This document shows, in pieces, positions 36,289 through 45,280 of a DNA stretch of 64,000 bases. Origin of the DNA: Nostoc sp. ATCC 43529. Lineage in GTDB: Bacteria; Cyanobacteriota; Cyanobacteriia; Cyanobacteriales; Nostocaceae. How positions within the stretch are numbered: the stretch's first letter is position 1; every line of letters begins with the position of its first letter. The notes under the pieces were generated by a model. It saw only the letters and a list, made by a program, of their open reading frames with translations, was not told where the DNA came from and searched no databases. Location: NCBI GenBank assembly GCA_003326205.1, contig LWTK01000030.1, forward strand, positions 203,383-267,382. The letters run 5' to 3'. The position numbers were made by a program, and so were the translations under genes.

Positions 36289-36786
36289 TCAGCCATCAAC
36301 TGTCAACAGACCGTCACTAACGGTTACAGCTACCTTGGCATGTTTGTTAACATAGTCCACAAACAATTGCTTCAACCGGGGGCTAACACCAGCGTGTTCA
36401 AAGAACCCAAAGCCTATATTTCGAGCTTTTGATAAGATTTGCTCTGGTGTTAATCCTTCTTTAATGGCAATACTCAATAGTGCAATTCCAGTCGATCGCA
36501 TTCCTGCTGCACAATGCACAACTGCTGGTTTGGGAATTTGTTCGAGTGTTGTTAGTATTTTGGTAATTAATTCTTCGTTTAGTGCTTCTAGTTTAAGTGG
36601 CACATTTGCATAGTGCAATCCTAATCCTTCTGCTACCTGTTGCTCATTGTGGGAGAATCCCAATTCATCAGGCGATCGCAGATTTAAAATCGACTTAAAA
36701 CCTTCTTGCCTAGCTTGCTCTAGCTGTTTCGGTATAACTTGTCCTGTGGTTGTTAAGTTTTCGTTAATTTGTATCGCGTTGATCAC
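36289..36786 (-). CDS. Beta-lactamase-hydrolase-like phosphatase (DUF442 family)
   Basis: 165 residues from a GTG at 36786, which has AAAAGGAG five bases upstream; the open frame to 36843 is less likely. The N-terminus 'INENLTTTGQVIPKQLEQARQEGFKSILNLRSPDE' is the DUF442 hallmark, and 'VVHCAAGMRSTGIALLSIAI' is a cysteine-phosphatase P-loop (HCxxGxRS) with Cys and Arg intact. The C-terminal end (VTVSDGLLTVDG) overlaps repeats. The physiological substrate is unknown; in other bacteria members are linked to sulfide metabolism (Blh) as fusions. Confidence 0.82.
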   Translation of the reverse strand: MINAIQINENLTTTGQVIPKQLEQARQEGFKSILNLRSPDELGFSHNEQQVAEGLGLHYANVPLKLEALNEELITKILTTLEQIPKPAVVHCAAGMRSTGIALLSIAIKEGLTPEQILSKARNIGFGFFEHAGVSPRLKQLFVDYVNKHAKVAVTVSDGLLTVDG

Positions 36787-37090
36787 ATTCACTCCTTTTA
36801 ACTTTCCAATTTTTTGCAGCTTGATAAATGCTCTAAAAAGCAAGCTTTGAGAAGATATTTAGGCAAACACAACAAAATACCGCAAATTTCAGAACCTATC
36901 GCTTGATTATTTCTGAATTCGCTTTTTGGGTTGATTATTTTATTGCTGTACCTATAATATACGGTTTGTCGGTAGATTTAGTGTAGATTAAAATATATTA
37001 TATATTTTAACGATAAATTTACCGTAGTTTATATTTTGAGCAGACTTGATATTCTCAAAGGCATGTCATCTGAATGCCAGTCTTAAAACG
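36787..37090. other. Divergent promoter region, AT-rich
   Basis: Separates the phosphatase gene (reading left) from the GNAT gene (reading right). 'aaaatatattatatatttta' at about 36992-37010 is a near palindrome. No gene seen. Confidence 0.4.
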
Positions 37091-37585
37091 ATGAGTGCCA
37101 ATAAAATATCTCTTCGACCTGCTGATGAAAAAGATGGGTGGATGCTGAGTGCAATTCATATTGCTGCGATTAAAGCTCTACCAGCAACTTTTTATACAGA
37201 CAAAGAACTTTTTGCTTGGCGTAATAACCGCAACCAGCCAGACGCTTCAAATATATTAAAAAATATGAAATTGGAATCTTTGTGGGTTGCGGTGGAGGGA
37301 GATATTGTTATGGGGTTTACCAGTTTCATTGTTGATGAACTGATTGGGTTATACGTTCATCCTAAATATCAAGGTCAAGGAATTGGGCGTGCTTTAGTTG
37401 AACATTTTTGCGGTCGAGCAAGCGATCGAGGTATAAATAAGGTCATTACAACTGCAAGTCTTTATGCAGAAGGATTTTATTTAAAACTAGGATTTACTGC
37501 CATCCAAAGAGCGCCTCATTATTTAAGAAATGGGTTATTTGTCCCAGTGACCAAGATGAGTAAGATATTAACTAGTGCTGAATAA
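37091..37585 (+). CDS. GNAT-family N-acetyltransferase
   Basis: 164 residues from the ATG at 37091 (MSANKISLRPADEKDGW). The GNAT core has 'LWVAVEGDIVMGFTSFIVDELIGLYVHPKYQGQGIGRALVEHFCGRA', with the acetyl-CoA pyrophosphate loop QGQGIG, then 'GFYLKLGFTAIQRAPHYLRNG'. Substrate unknown. Standalone gene. Confidence 0.85.
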   Translation: MSANKISLRPADEKDGWMLSAIHIAAIKALPATFYTDKELFAWRNNRNQPDASNILKNMKLESLWVAVEGDIVMGFTSFIVDELIGLYVHPKYQGQGIGRALVEHFCGRASDRGINKVITTASLYAEGFYLKLGFTAIQRAPHYLRNGLFVPVTKMSKILTSAE

Positions 37586-37793
37586 ATAACTTTGTTCGTA
37601 GTAAGCGATTTATCGCTCTTAACAGACGTTTTAATGGCTCAAGCCCATACTACGAACTTTAGTTTAATTGAGTCCTTCTACTTAACTATACCAATTCTAT
37701 TTGAGTTGTGAAAAATATCAGTGGTGTTTGTTGAAGGTTGACAGTTGAGAGTCAACCTTCAACAGCCTCTATGCAAGATTTCACAAATTATTA

Positions 37794-38597
37794 TTAGCGA
37801 AACACTTCAACTCTAGGAAATATATCACAATCTATCGGCTCACCAACTTTCTTAGTTTTGAATGAATTAAATTCTGGTAAATCAATTTCTTCTAGAGGTT
37901 TGAAAGGCCATGCTTTCGGACGCTGATAATAGGTAACATCATCGCCAGTCCAATTCGTCACTATTGCACGTCGTTGTGTAGAAGATATGTTAGTTACTGA
38001 ATGGTGAATTGTCAGAAAATGATGAATTAAGCAATCTCCAGCCTCCATATCCCAAGATAGAATTTCGTGAGGTTCTGGTTCTACAAACCATGAGGGATTC
38101 GATCGCTCGCGTAACTCTTTGCCCCATTGATGAGAACCTTTGATATACTCTAATCGGCCGTTTTCTTGTTTGACAGTATCTAGAGGCAGCCAAATTTTAC
38201 AACACTGCCAGCCTTGTACAGGCCAATAAGGTAGATCGTTATGCCACCCAATATGGCCATTTGTTTTTGGTTTTTTAACAAAAAAGCCGTCCGCCAAAAA
38301 GTTTAATTTTTCCGATTTTAAAACTTGAGCTGCAAGTGTTGGTAATGGAGATTCAAAAGCCAAAGCACGGAAATCAGCATCAACAAGCCATAAGCTACTG
38401 GCATGTTCCACACTGCCTTCTGGTCTTGGTGCATTCTTTTCTTCTAGAGGGCCAGGGATTGATATATTTCTGTCAACTGCTGTTCGCAGTCGTTCTACCC
38501 AGATGTCATCGAGAGCATTTTTGACGCAGATAACGCCATCTCGTTCAAAAGCTTCAACTTGTTGAGAACTAATTTTTAGTGTGTCTACCTTGAGCAT
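37794..38597 (-). CDS. PhyH-family Fe(II)/2-oxoglutarate dioxygenase, candidate MysH
   Basis: 267 residues from the ATG at 38597 (MLKVDTLKIS…; an ATG five codons earlier is possible). 'QVEAFERDGVICVKNALDD' is the usual PhyH start; iron ligands are in 'GHIGWHNDLPYWP' (HxD) and 'CLIHHFLTIHHSVTN' (distal His), with a 2-oxoglutarate Arg in 'TQRRAIVTNWTGDDV'. A PhyH enzyme, MysH, converts MAAs to palythine-type products in some Nostoc strains. This gene is about 3 kb upstream of mysA on the opposite strand, next to an MFS transporter, so MAA tailoring is a reasonable inference, not shown. PhyH proteins have many other roles. Confidence 0.85.
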   Translation of the reverse strand: MLKVDTLKISSQQVEAFERDGVICVKNALDDIWVERLRTAVDRNISIPGPLEEKNAPRPEGSVEHASSLWLVDADFRALAFESPLPTLAAQVLKSEKLNFLADGFFVKKPKTNGHIGWHNDLPYWPVQGWQCCKIWLPLDTVKQENGRLEYIKGSHQWGKELRERSNPSWFVEPEPHEILSWDMEAGDCLIHHFLTIHHSVTNISSTQRRAIVTNWTGDDVTYYQRPKAWPFKPLEEIDLPEFNSFKTKKVGEPIDCDIFPRVEVFR

Positions 38598-38811
38598 TTT
38601 ATCTTTTTTCAAATTTTGAAATTCAACTATTTTGGATAGAAACTGCTAAATGCATATCACCGGATTTCACTAAGAATCTCAATAATTAACTTTACTGAAA
38701 TCAAGTTTGTTACTATCTAACAAAGCTTTTTCAGTATAAAGTAGATATTCAGTTAGTAATTCTTTCTGGAGATGGACTATTTTTTGACAACCGCAGTTAA
38801 ATAATTTCACT

Positions 38812-40257
38812 CTAACTACCGAGATCGTTTTTAATAATGAGTGGTATTAGTGACGCTAAGCGTAATATACCGGATACAATGAACACTTCCGCTATGCCAA
38901 AAGAGCCAGCAAATTGAGCGATAAAGCCGCCTATAGTTGCTCCTAAAGCACCACTTACCCCAGCAATAGCAGCTGCGATCGCAAAATAGATAGACTGATT
39001 TTTTAGCGGTGCAATTTCTATCTGGAGATTGTTGTTACACAAATCAACTCCTCCCCAATTGGCGCCAATAAAAATGTGTAATAAAGGCAACCATAACCAC
39101 AAATCCAAGGGGCTAGAACCAATCCGCAGCCACAACCACGGTATGACTGCAATGAGAATTCCTGTAGAAATTAAAATCCGACGATTGCCAATTTTATCTG
39201 CTAATTTACCCCAGAAAATTAACATTACCATGTGTGCCCCAGCTCGCAAGCTGTTGTAGAAAGTTACCCAACTCACATCTAGATTTAGCGTATCTAGCAA
39301 GTAGAGGTTAAAGAATGGCGCACTGAGGTTAACAGCAAACGTCCATGAACCGAAATAAAGTAAAAACAGCAAAAAACTAGAATTTTTCCTAATGCTGCTA
39401 ACTAAATCGGTTTCTGGTGTCAATATTTGCCGTAAAGAGATTGCATCAGATGTCTCCCCAAGTTCATTTGGTGGCGAGTCTACCTCAATCTTACTAGTTT
39501 GAGATGAGCTAGCATAATAAGTATTTTGTAATTGGGGATTCATATCTACTTGGAAATACTGACACCCCAAACTTACAATTCCCAAGAAAATACCTACTAA
39601 CAAAATTACTCCATAACCTTGGATGCTTCCCCCATACCAATGTGATATAGCTAAACCGGCTATTGGCAAGCCAAGTAACTCGGTAAGATTAGCAAGACTA
39701 TTGCGTAGCCCGAAATATCTACCTCGCAACCGTCGTGGGACTAACATTGCTATCCAACTCAAGCATGATGCAATTGCTAATCCTCCTAAAAGATGACTGC
39801 ATAGGAGAATCGAGAGCGACAATATCACCAATTGGTTGGAATCTAGCCATCCCCAGCTAAAGCTAGCAATGCCAATTACTAAAATTAGCCACAGTAATCG
39901 AGCAATTCCGTGTGTCCGTAATGAATACTGAAAGCGGCTGGTGCTACGTTCAGACCAGTAAGCACCTATGGGCTGGAACAGATGTGCCAACATGGGGATA
40001 GAAGATACCAGCCCAAAAACTACCGGACTAGCATCCAACTCCACTAAAAAATTACCCAGCAAAACTGCGCCAGTGGTAATAGAGAAAAGTGCTGCGAAAA
40101 TCCCATCGGCAGTGGAAGCCCTCAAACTAGTGCGAATCGCATCTTTAGAAATACGAGAACTTGGTGTTGAGGTAGGAGCAAGTATTGTTGATGGTACAGT
40201 AATCTCGGCAATTTCTACACTAATAGGTGTGCCTATTTCAGCCGGAACAAAATCCAT
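38812..40257 (-). CDS. MFS transporter
   Basis: 481 residues with about 12 hydrophobic segments, e.g. 'AALFSITTGAVLLGNFLVEL', 'LVILSLSILLCSHLLGGLAIA', 'LLFLLYFGSWTFAVNLSAPFFNLYLL', 'IFIGANWGGVDLCNNNLQIEIAP', and MFS loop motifs 'RGRYFGLRNSLANL' and 'WGKLADKIGNRRIL'. A soluble N-terminal tail of about 45 residues and a long central loop (about 240-280) are present. The substrate is not readable from sequence. Its place beside the PhyH gene and upstream of mysA makes MAA export a possibility only. Confidence 0.88.
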   Translation of the reverse strand: MDFVPAEIGTPISVEIAEITVPSTILAPTSTPSSRISKDAIRTSLRASTADGIFAALFSITTGAVLLGNFLVELDASPVVFGLVSSIPMLAHLFQPIGAYWSERSTSRFQYSLRTHGIARLLWLILVIGIASFSWGWLDSNQLVILSLSILLCSHLLGGLAIASCLSWIAMLVPRRLRGRYFGLRNSLANLTELLGLPIAGLAISHWYGGSIQGYGVILLVGIFLGIVSLGCQYFQVDMNPQLQNTYYASSSQTSKIEVDSPPNELGETSDAISLRQILTPETDLVSSIRKNSSFLLFLLYFGSWTFAVNLSAPFFNLYLLDTLNLDVSWVTFYNSLRAGAHMVMLIFWGKLADKIGNRRILISTGILIAVIPWLWLRIGSSPLDLWLWLPLLHIFIGANWGGVDLCNNNLQIEIAPLKNQSIYFAIAAAIAGVSGALGATIGGFIAQFAGSFGIAEVFIVSGILRLASLIPLIIKNDLGS

Positions 40258-41685
40258 AAATGTAGTACTTAAAAAAAATGATAGCGGAGCATCCCAATTA
40301 GAGCGTATCTATAAAATACATAAAAGGGGGAGGGAAATGTGATCGCTTAAAAGTAAGAATTTCTCATGGCTAAGACTGAAGTTATACGTACAAATACTTA
40401 CTAGAAAAATTATTGCTTTTCACACAAGAAATCACTTGCTCTAAACCTTTATGAGAACGTGGGATATTTGAAGCGGGCACGATAAAGAATTAAACCAGTA
40501 AACGGTTATGTCACTTATATCTTAGTACACATTATCGCCAAAAAGCTTGGGAATTTGCTTGTTCGTAGGTTGAGTTGGGGATTTTATTTTTCCTTCTTCC
40601 GGTAGATAAATTTCAGGATTCTCAGCGAGTTGCTAAGAAAGTGTCTGTGCAGTTAAGCAAAAAAGTCGGCGTCAAAAAAATAAACTATATAAAAATAAGT
40701 AAATACGGAGAATCTATCGACCAAGGTAACTAAAAGCTTTTAACTAGCGATCCCGATAAAACTCTATTACACATAAGAAATATCTTGATATCCAAGCTAG
40801 AGTGAAACATTAAATTACAGAGAATAATGTGTTCAATATTACTACTAAACTGAGCTTAACCTTTTGTTACATAGTTATTAATTTTCCTGCTGACTTGCTT
40901 AGACATGAATGATGTCGTATCCTGTCGCTAATCAAAGATTAGCTTTTTAAATCAAGCCTCAAATCCCCAAATCCTCAAAATCTAGTTTTTTTTTGTTTGA
41001 AATATACCTTTGGTGTAGGTGCAATTTTTGAAAAATAGTGGTACGTTAACTAATGTAAACAAGTGTCTAAGTTTTCCAAGCAAGCGGAACCATTCTCTTA
41101 GCTTGCTTTTAAACTGCTATTGGGCTACTAAAAGTCCGTAAACCTTGAGGCTAGACATAGAATTGACAGTCTGATAATCTGATAACATATATGAAGTTTT
41201 GTTACGTCAATTTGCGATACCCTTAAGGTTCAGCGAAGACTTAAAGTTCTTTGCTGTGCTGATGAAATGACAGTAGATGCACTTGATCTCTAGTGCTGCA
41301 ATTTGTCATTTCTAAATCTGCAATCTAACGAAATTTCATTCAGATTTACCAAGAAAAGCAGGAGTTAGGAGGCAGGAGGCTAAGAGTATCAATTAAAACT
41401 TTCTTTCTGGTCTAAAGACCAGTCAAAAGCAATAATTATACTGAGACTGCTTGCAGCAAGGTATAAAACGTCCTTGCATCAATCCCATTATTTTAAGGGT
41501 GGGTTACCTCCTGCCTCCTGCCTTCATCCTCCTGCCTCCTGACCTCTTTTTCTCACAAATCGCAGGTAATTTACTTGCTTGCGGCATAATGTCGGCAAGT
41601 TAAGTCACTCTCAAAGAGAAGTGCTTACGCTTCTGATGGCATCAACATCAAACTAACAAATTCTTTCATCTAGAGGGCAAAATTT
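40258..41685. other. Long non-coding region upstream of mysA
   Basis: 1.4 kb with no ORF above background and no tRNA fold recognised. It contains the second 145-nt element (41371-41515) and a following (CCTCCTG)n tract to about 41550. Homogeneous AT-rich sequence otherwise. Its length suggests extended regulation of the MAA operon or remains of lost genes. Confidence 0.6.
41371..41515 (+). repeat. 145-nt structured repeat, copy B (upstream of mysA)
   Basis: Arms GGCAGGAGG (41371-41379) and CCTCCTGCC (41507-41515). The core 'ctgagactgcttgcagcaag' then 'gtataaaacgtccttgc' and 'ttttaagggtgggtt' match copy A at 3695-3839. Compared with copy A the arms carry matching substitutions that keep pairing. 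About 170 bp upstream of mysA. Confidence 0.75.
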
Positions 41686-42918
41686 GTGAGCATAGTTCAA
41701 ACAAAACTCCAAGCTACCGAAACCAAATTTCACATCGAAGCTTACGAAAAGATTGAGTATGAATTAGTTTATGTAGATGGTGTTTTTGATATTGCTAATC
41801 CAGAACTTGCAGAAATATATAGAAGTTTTGGTAGATGTTTAGCTGTTATCGATACTAATGTCTACAATTTTTACGGTACTCAGATTGAGAAATATTTCCG
41901 TTATTACGGTCTTGAACTGAGAATTTTTTCTCTGACTATTACCGAACCAAATAAATCTATCCAAACCTTTGAGAAGATTATAGATGTGTTCGCAGACTTC
42001 AAATTAGTGCGAAAAGAGCCGGTATTAGTCATAGGCGGTGGTTTAATTACAGACGTTGTAGGTTTTGCTTGCTCTACCTATCGTCGTAGTAGTAACTACA
42101 TCCGAATTCCTACTTCTTTGATTGGTTTAATCGATGCTAGCGTTGCTATTAAGGTAGCAGTTAATCATCGCAAGCTGAAAAATCGTTTGGGTGCTTATCA
42201 CGCTTCCCAAAAGGTTTTATTAGACTTTTCTCTGTTGGGGACATTACCAACAAATCAAGTGCGTAATGGAATGGCAGAATTAGTCAAAATTGCTGTAGTT
42301 GCTCATGGGGGTGTGTTTGAGTGGTTAGAAAAGTATGGCAAAGAATTGCTTGACACTCACTTTGGTAATGTTGATGCAACTCCAGAGATTAAAGAAATAG
42401 CTCATCGCCTGACTTACGAAGCAATCAAAAAAATGTTGGAGTTAGAAGTACCTAACCTCCACGAACTAGATTTAGATAGAGCAATTGCTTACGGACATAC
42501 TTGGAGTCCGACTTTAGAACTTGCACCACATATACCGATGTTTCACGGACACGCGGTGAGTATAGATATGGCCTTATCTGCAACCATCGCAGCAAATAGA
42601 GGGTATATCACAACTGAAGAACGCGATCGCATTTTAGGATTAATCAGCGATTTAGGGTTGGCTCTCGACCATCCTTTAATGGATGAAGAACTGTTATGGA
42701 ACGCTACTGAGTCTATCACCCTAACACGAGATGGTTTGTTGAGAGCTGCCATGCCCAAACCAATTGGAACCTGCTTCTTTATGAATGATTTGACACGGGA
42801 AGAATTGGCACAAGGTTTAGCAGACCATAAGCAGCTTTGCGTTAACTATCCTCGTGGTGGTGAAGGTGTAGATATGTACCCCGTTTATCAGACAGAACTA
42901 GTTGGGAGTGCAATTTAA
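41686..42918 (+). CDS. mysA: MysA, sedoheptulose-7-phosphate cyclase (demethyl-4-deoxygadusol synthase)
   Basis: 410 residues, GTG start. A dehydroquinate-synthase-fold enzyme: NAD-binding '[24 protein letters not shown]', '[36 protein letters not shown]', zinc-site residues in '[14 protein letters not shown]' (Glu), '[13 protein letters not shown]' (His) and '[14 protein letters not shown]' (His). The '[10 protein letters not shown]…KNRLGAYH' segment is characteristic of the MAA enzymes and separates it from AroB. It makes demethyl-4-deoxygadusol from sedoheptulose 7-phosphate with NAD. The stop overlaps the mysB start (TAATG), showing translational coupling. Confidence 0.95.
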   Translation: MSIVQTKLQATETKFHIEAYEKIEYELVYVDGVFDIANPELAEIYRSFGRCLAVIDTNVYNFYGTQIEKYFRYYGLELRIFSLTITEPNKSIQTFEKIIDVFADFKLVRKEPVLVIGGGLITDVVGFACSTYRRSSNYIRIPTSLIGLIDASVAIKVAVNHRKLKNRLGAYHASQKVLLDFSLLGTLPTNQVRNGMAELVKIAVVAHGGVFEWLEKYGKELLDTHFGNVDATPEIKEIAHRLTYEAIKKMLELEVPNLHELDLDRAIAYGHTWSPTLELAPHIPMFHGHAVSIDMALSATIAANRGYITTEERDRILGLISDLGLALDHPLMDEELLWNATESITLTRDGLLRAAMPKPIGTCFFMNDLTREELAQGLADHKQLCVNYPRGGEGVDMYPVYQTELVGSAI

Positions 42919-43754
42919 TGTCCACTACAATTGCCAAGCCCACAGCTAGACCAGTCACACCGGTAGGAATCTTAGCAAAGAAGTTAGAAGCTATTGTCCA
43001 AGAGATTAACCAACGTACAGATTTACCTGCGGAGTTAGTCGCTAACCTCAATCAAGCATGGCGTTTGGCAGCGGGTTTAGATCCTTACTTAGAAGAATAT
43101 ACGACCCCTGAATCAGCCGCTTTAACTGCACTTGCCGAAAAAACATCAACAGAAGCATGGCAAGAACACTTTAGTGAAGGCACAACAGTACGACCTCTAG
43201 AACAAGAGATGCTATCTGGTCATGTAGAAGGACAAACCCTGAAAATGTTTGTTCACATGACCAAGGCAAAAAGAGTACTAGAAATAGGGATGTTCACAGG
43301 TTATTCTGCATTGGCAATGGCTGAGGCATTACCAAAAGATGGAGTGCTGGTTGCTTGTGAAGTAGATCCCTTTGCGGCAGAAGTTGGACAAGCGGCTTTT
43401 AACGAATCTCCCGACGGCAAAAAAATCCGAGTGGAATTAGGCCCAGCTTTGGAAACCTTAAATAAGTTGGTGGAAGCTGGAGAATCCTTTGACTTGGTGT
43501 TTATTGACGCAGATAAAAAGGAGTACATAACCTACTTGCAAACATTGCTAGATACTAATTTGCTAGCACCGTCAGGATTTATTTGTGTAGATAACACACT
43601 TTTGCAAGGAGAGGTTTATTTACCCACACAACAACGCACCGCTAATGGTGAAGCGATCGCTCAATTTAATCGTGCCGTAGCACTCGAAAAACGCGTAGAA
43701 CAGGTAATACTCCCCCTACGAGATGGCTTGACGATTATCCGCAGAATTGCCTGA
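42918..43754 (+). CDS. mysB: MysB, O-methyltransferase (4-deoxygadusol synthesis)
   Basis: 278 residues; the ATG overlaps the mysA stop by one base. SAM motifs: 'RVLEIGMFTGYSALAMAEALP' (motif I), 'LVACEVDPFAAEVG', 'SFDLVFIDADKKEYITYLQ' (DADK metal/catalytic motif of the CCoMT-like family), 'GFICVDNTLLQGEV'. It methylates demethyl-4-deoxygadusol to 4-deoxygadusol. It abuts mysC. Confidence 0.95.
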   Translation: MSTTIAKPTARPVTPVGILAKKLEAIVQEINQRTDLPAELVANLNQAWRLAAGLDPYLEEYTTPESAALTALAEKTSTEAWQEHFSEGTTVRPLEQEMLSGHVEGQTLKMFVHMTKAKRVLEIGMFTGYSALAMAEALPKDGVLVACEVDPFAAEVGQAAFNESPDGKKIRVELGPALETLNKLVEAGESFDLVFIDADKKEYITYLQTLLDTNLLAPSGFICVDNTLLQGEVYLPTQQRTANGEAIAQFNRAVALEKRVEQVILPLRDGLTIIRRIA

Positions 43755-43760
43755 TTGAGT

Positions 43761-45155
43761 ATGGCACAATCTATTTCCGTTTCTTCTTCGCCTGCTATAC
43801 CGTCTTTTCCTTCAGAGACAAAAATAGCTGTAATTATCCAAAATCTTTTGACTTTGGCGTTGCTATTATTAGCGCTGCCAATCAATGCCACCATTGTTTT
43901 AGTAACTTTGTTGTGGCATACTATCTCGCGTCCCTTCCAGCAGCCAGCCACCAAAGCAGCAAACCCCAAAAATATCCTGATTAGTGGCGGCAAAATGACC
44001 AAAGCTTTACAGCTAGCGCGGTCATGCAATGCTGCGGGACACAGAGTGGTACTGATAGAAACCCACAAATATTGGCTATCTGGTCATCGATTTTCCCAAG
44101 CTGTTGACAAGTTTTATACTGTTCCTGCGCCCCAAGAAAATCCAGAACGCTATACTCAGGCTTTGATAGACATCATCAAACAAGAAAATATCGATGTCTA
44201 CATTCCTGTGACCAGTCCCTTGGGTAGTTACTACGACTCTCTTGCCAAGCCATTGCTGTCAAAGTACTGTGAAGTATTTCACTTTGATGCAGATATCACC
44301 GAGAGATTGGATGATAAATTTGCCTTTGCCGAAACAGCGCGATCGCTTGGTTTATCAGTACCTAAATCTTTTAAAATAACTAAAGCCGAACAAGTTCTAA
44401 ACTTCGACTTCTCCCAGGAATCTCGCAAATATATCCTCAAGAGTATTCCTTACGATTCAGTACGGCGTTTAGACTTAACTAAGCTTCCCTGTGCCACCCC
44501 AGAAGAAACAGCTGCATTCGTTAGAAGCTTGCCCATCAGCCCGGAAAAGCCTTGGATTATGCAAGAATTTATTCCTGGAAAGGAATTTTGTACCCATAGC
44601 ACCGTCCGGGATGGCGAATTACGATTGCATTGCTGCTGTGAATCTTCAGCTTTTCAAGTCAACTATGAAAACGTTGAAAATTCTCAAATTAGGGAATGGG
44701 TGAGGCATTTTGTCAAGGAACTGAAACTTACAGGGCAGGTTTCTTTTGACTTCATTCAGGCTGAGGATGGTAAAGTTTACGCCATTGAGTGTAATCCCCG
44801 CACGCACTCTGCAATTACGACTTTCTACGACCATCCCCAAGTTGCCCAAGCTTACCTCGATAATGAACCAATGGCTCAAACGTTACAGCCATTGCCAAGC
44901 AGTAAACCAACTTATTGGACTTATCATGAAGTTTGGCGTTTGACTGGTATTCGTTCTTTGACGCAATTCAAAAAATGGATTGCAAATATTTGGCGGGGAA
45001 CTGATGCAATTTATAAATCAGATGACCCATTACCATTTTTAATGGTGCATCACTGGCAAATTCCTTTGCTTTTGATTAAGAATTTACGCCAGCTTAAAGG
45101 GTGGACGCGCATAGATTTCAACATCGGCAAATTGGTGGAATTGGGAGGGGATTAA
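43761..45155 (+). CDS. mysC: MysC, ATP-grasp ligase (mycosporine-glycine formation)
   Basis: 464 residues from the ATG at 43761 (a TTG at 43755 is the alternative). It begins with a hydrophobic helix 'LLTLALLLLALPINATIVLVTLL' (about 30-55), then 'NPKNILISGGKMTKALQLARSCNAAGHRVVLIE', 'VYIPVTSPLGSYYDSLA', the ATP-grasp segments 'DDKFAFAETARSLGLSVPKSF', 'YILKSIPYDSV', 'PWIMQEFIPGKEFCTHS' and the Mg site 'KVYAIECNPRTHSAI'. It joins glycine to 4-deoxygadusol. The N-terminal helix suggests membrane association. A repeat-containing 125-bp spacer follows before mysD. Confidence 0.95.
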   Translation: MAQSISVSSSPAIPSFPSETKIAVIIQNLLTLALLLLALPINATIVLVTLLWHTISRPFQQPATKAANPKNILISGGKMTKALQLARSCNAAGHRVVLIETHKYWLSGHRFSQAVDKFYTVPAPQENPERYTQALIDIIKQENIDVYIPVTSPLGSYYDSLAKPLLSKYCEVFHFDADITERLDDKFAFAETARSLGLSVPKSFKITKAEQVLNFDFSQESRKYILKSIPYDSVRRLDLTKLPCATPEETAAFVRSLPISPEKPWIMQEFIPGKEFCTHSTVRDGELRLHCCCESSAFQVNYENVENSQIREWVRHFVKELKLTGQVSFDFIQAEDGKVYAIECNPRTHSAITTFYDHPQVAQAYLDNEPMAQTLQPLPSSKPTYWTYHEVWRLTGIRSLTQFKKWIANIWRGTDAIYKSDDPLPFLMVHHWQIPLLLIKNLRQLKGWTRIDFNIGKLVELGGD

Positions 45156-45198
45156 TACCCAGGCTGCTACGGATTACCAAGAAATAAATTACTACTAC

Positions 45199-45258
45199 TT
45201 GTGGGGTGGGCGTCTCGCCCGCCCGCAAACAAGGGCGGACAAGATGTCCACCCCACAA
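45199..45258. repeat. GC-rich hairpin repeat between mysC and mysD
   Basis: Arms TTGTGGGGTGG (45199) and CCACCCCACAA (to 45258), with nested 'gggcgtctcgcccgccc' and 'gggcggacaagatgtcc'. The left flank 'ggattaccaagaaataaatt' (45172-45191) matches, inverted, the right flank of a second copy at 47494-47553. Transcribed inside the mys operon, it would form a strong RNA hairpin that could lower mysD expression relative to mysABC. Confidence 0.8.
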
Positions 45259-45280
45259 TAAAAGTTAGAGAACATGAATT

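Noticed and set aside
39968..40342. 124-residue plus-strand frame opposite the MFS gene start
   Set aside because: Overlaps the conserved transporter and shows no motif.
41030..41070. NtcA site (GTA-N8-TAC) upstream of mysA
   Set aside because: The string ggtacgttaactaatgtaaa has no correctly spaced GTA-N8-TAC; it does not fit.
41686..42918. AroB (dehydroquinate synthase) of the scytonemin locus
   Set aside because: The fold is shared, but the [18 protein letters not shown] segment and the following mysBCD genes identify a sedoheptulose-7-phosphate cyclase.
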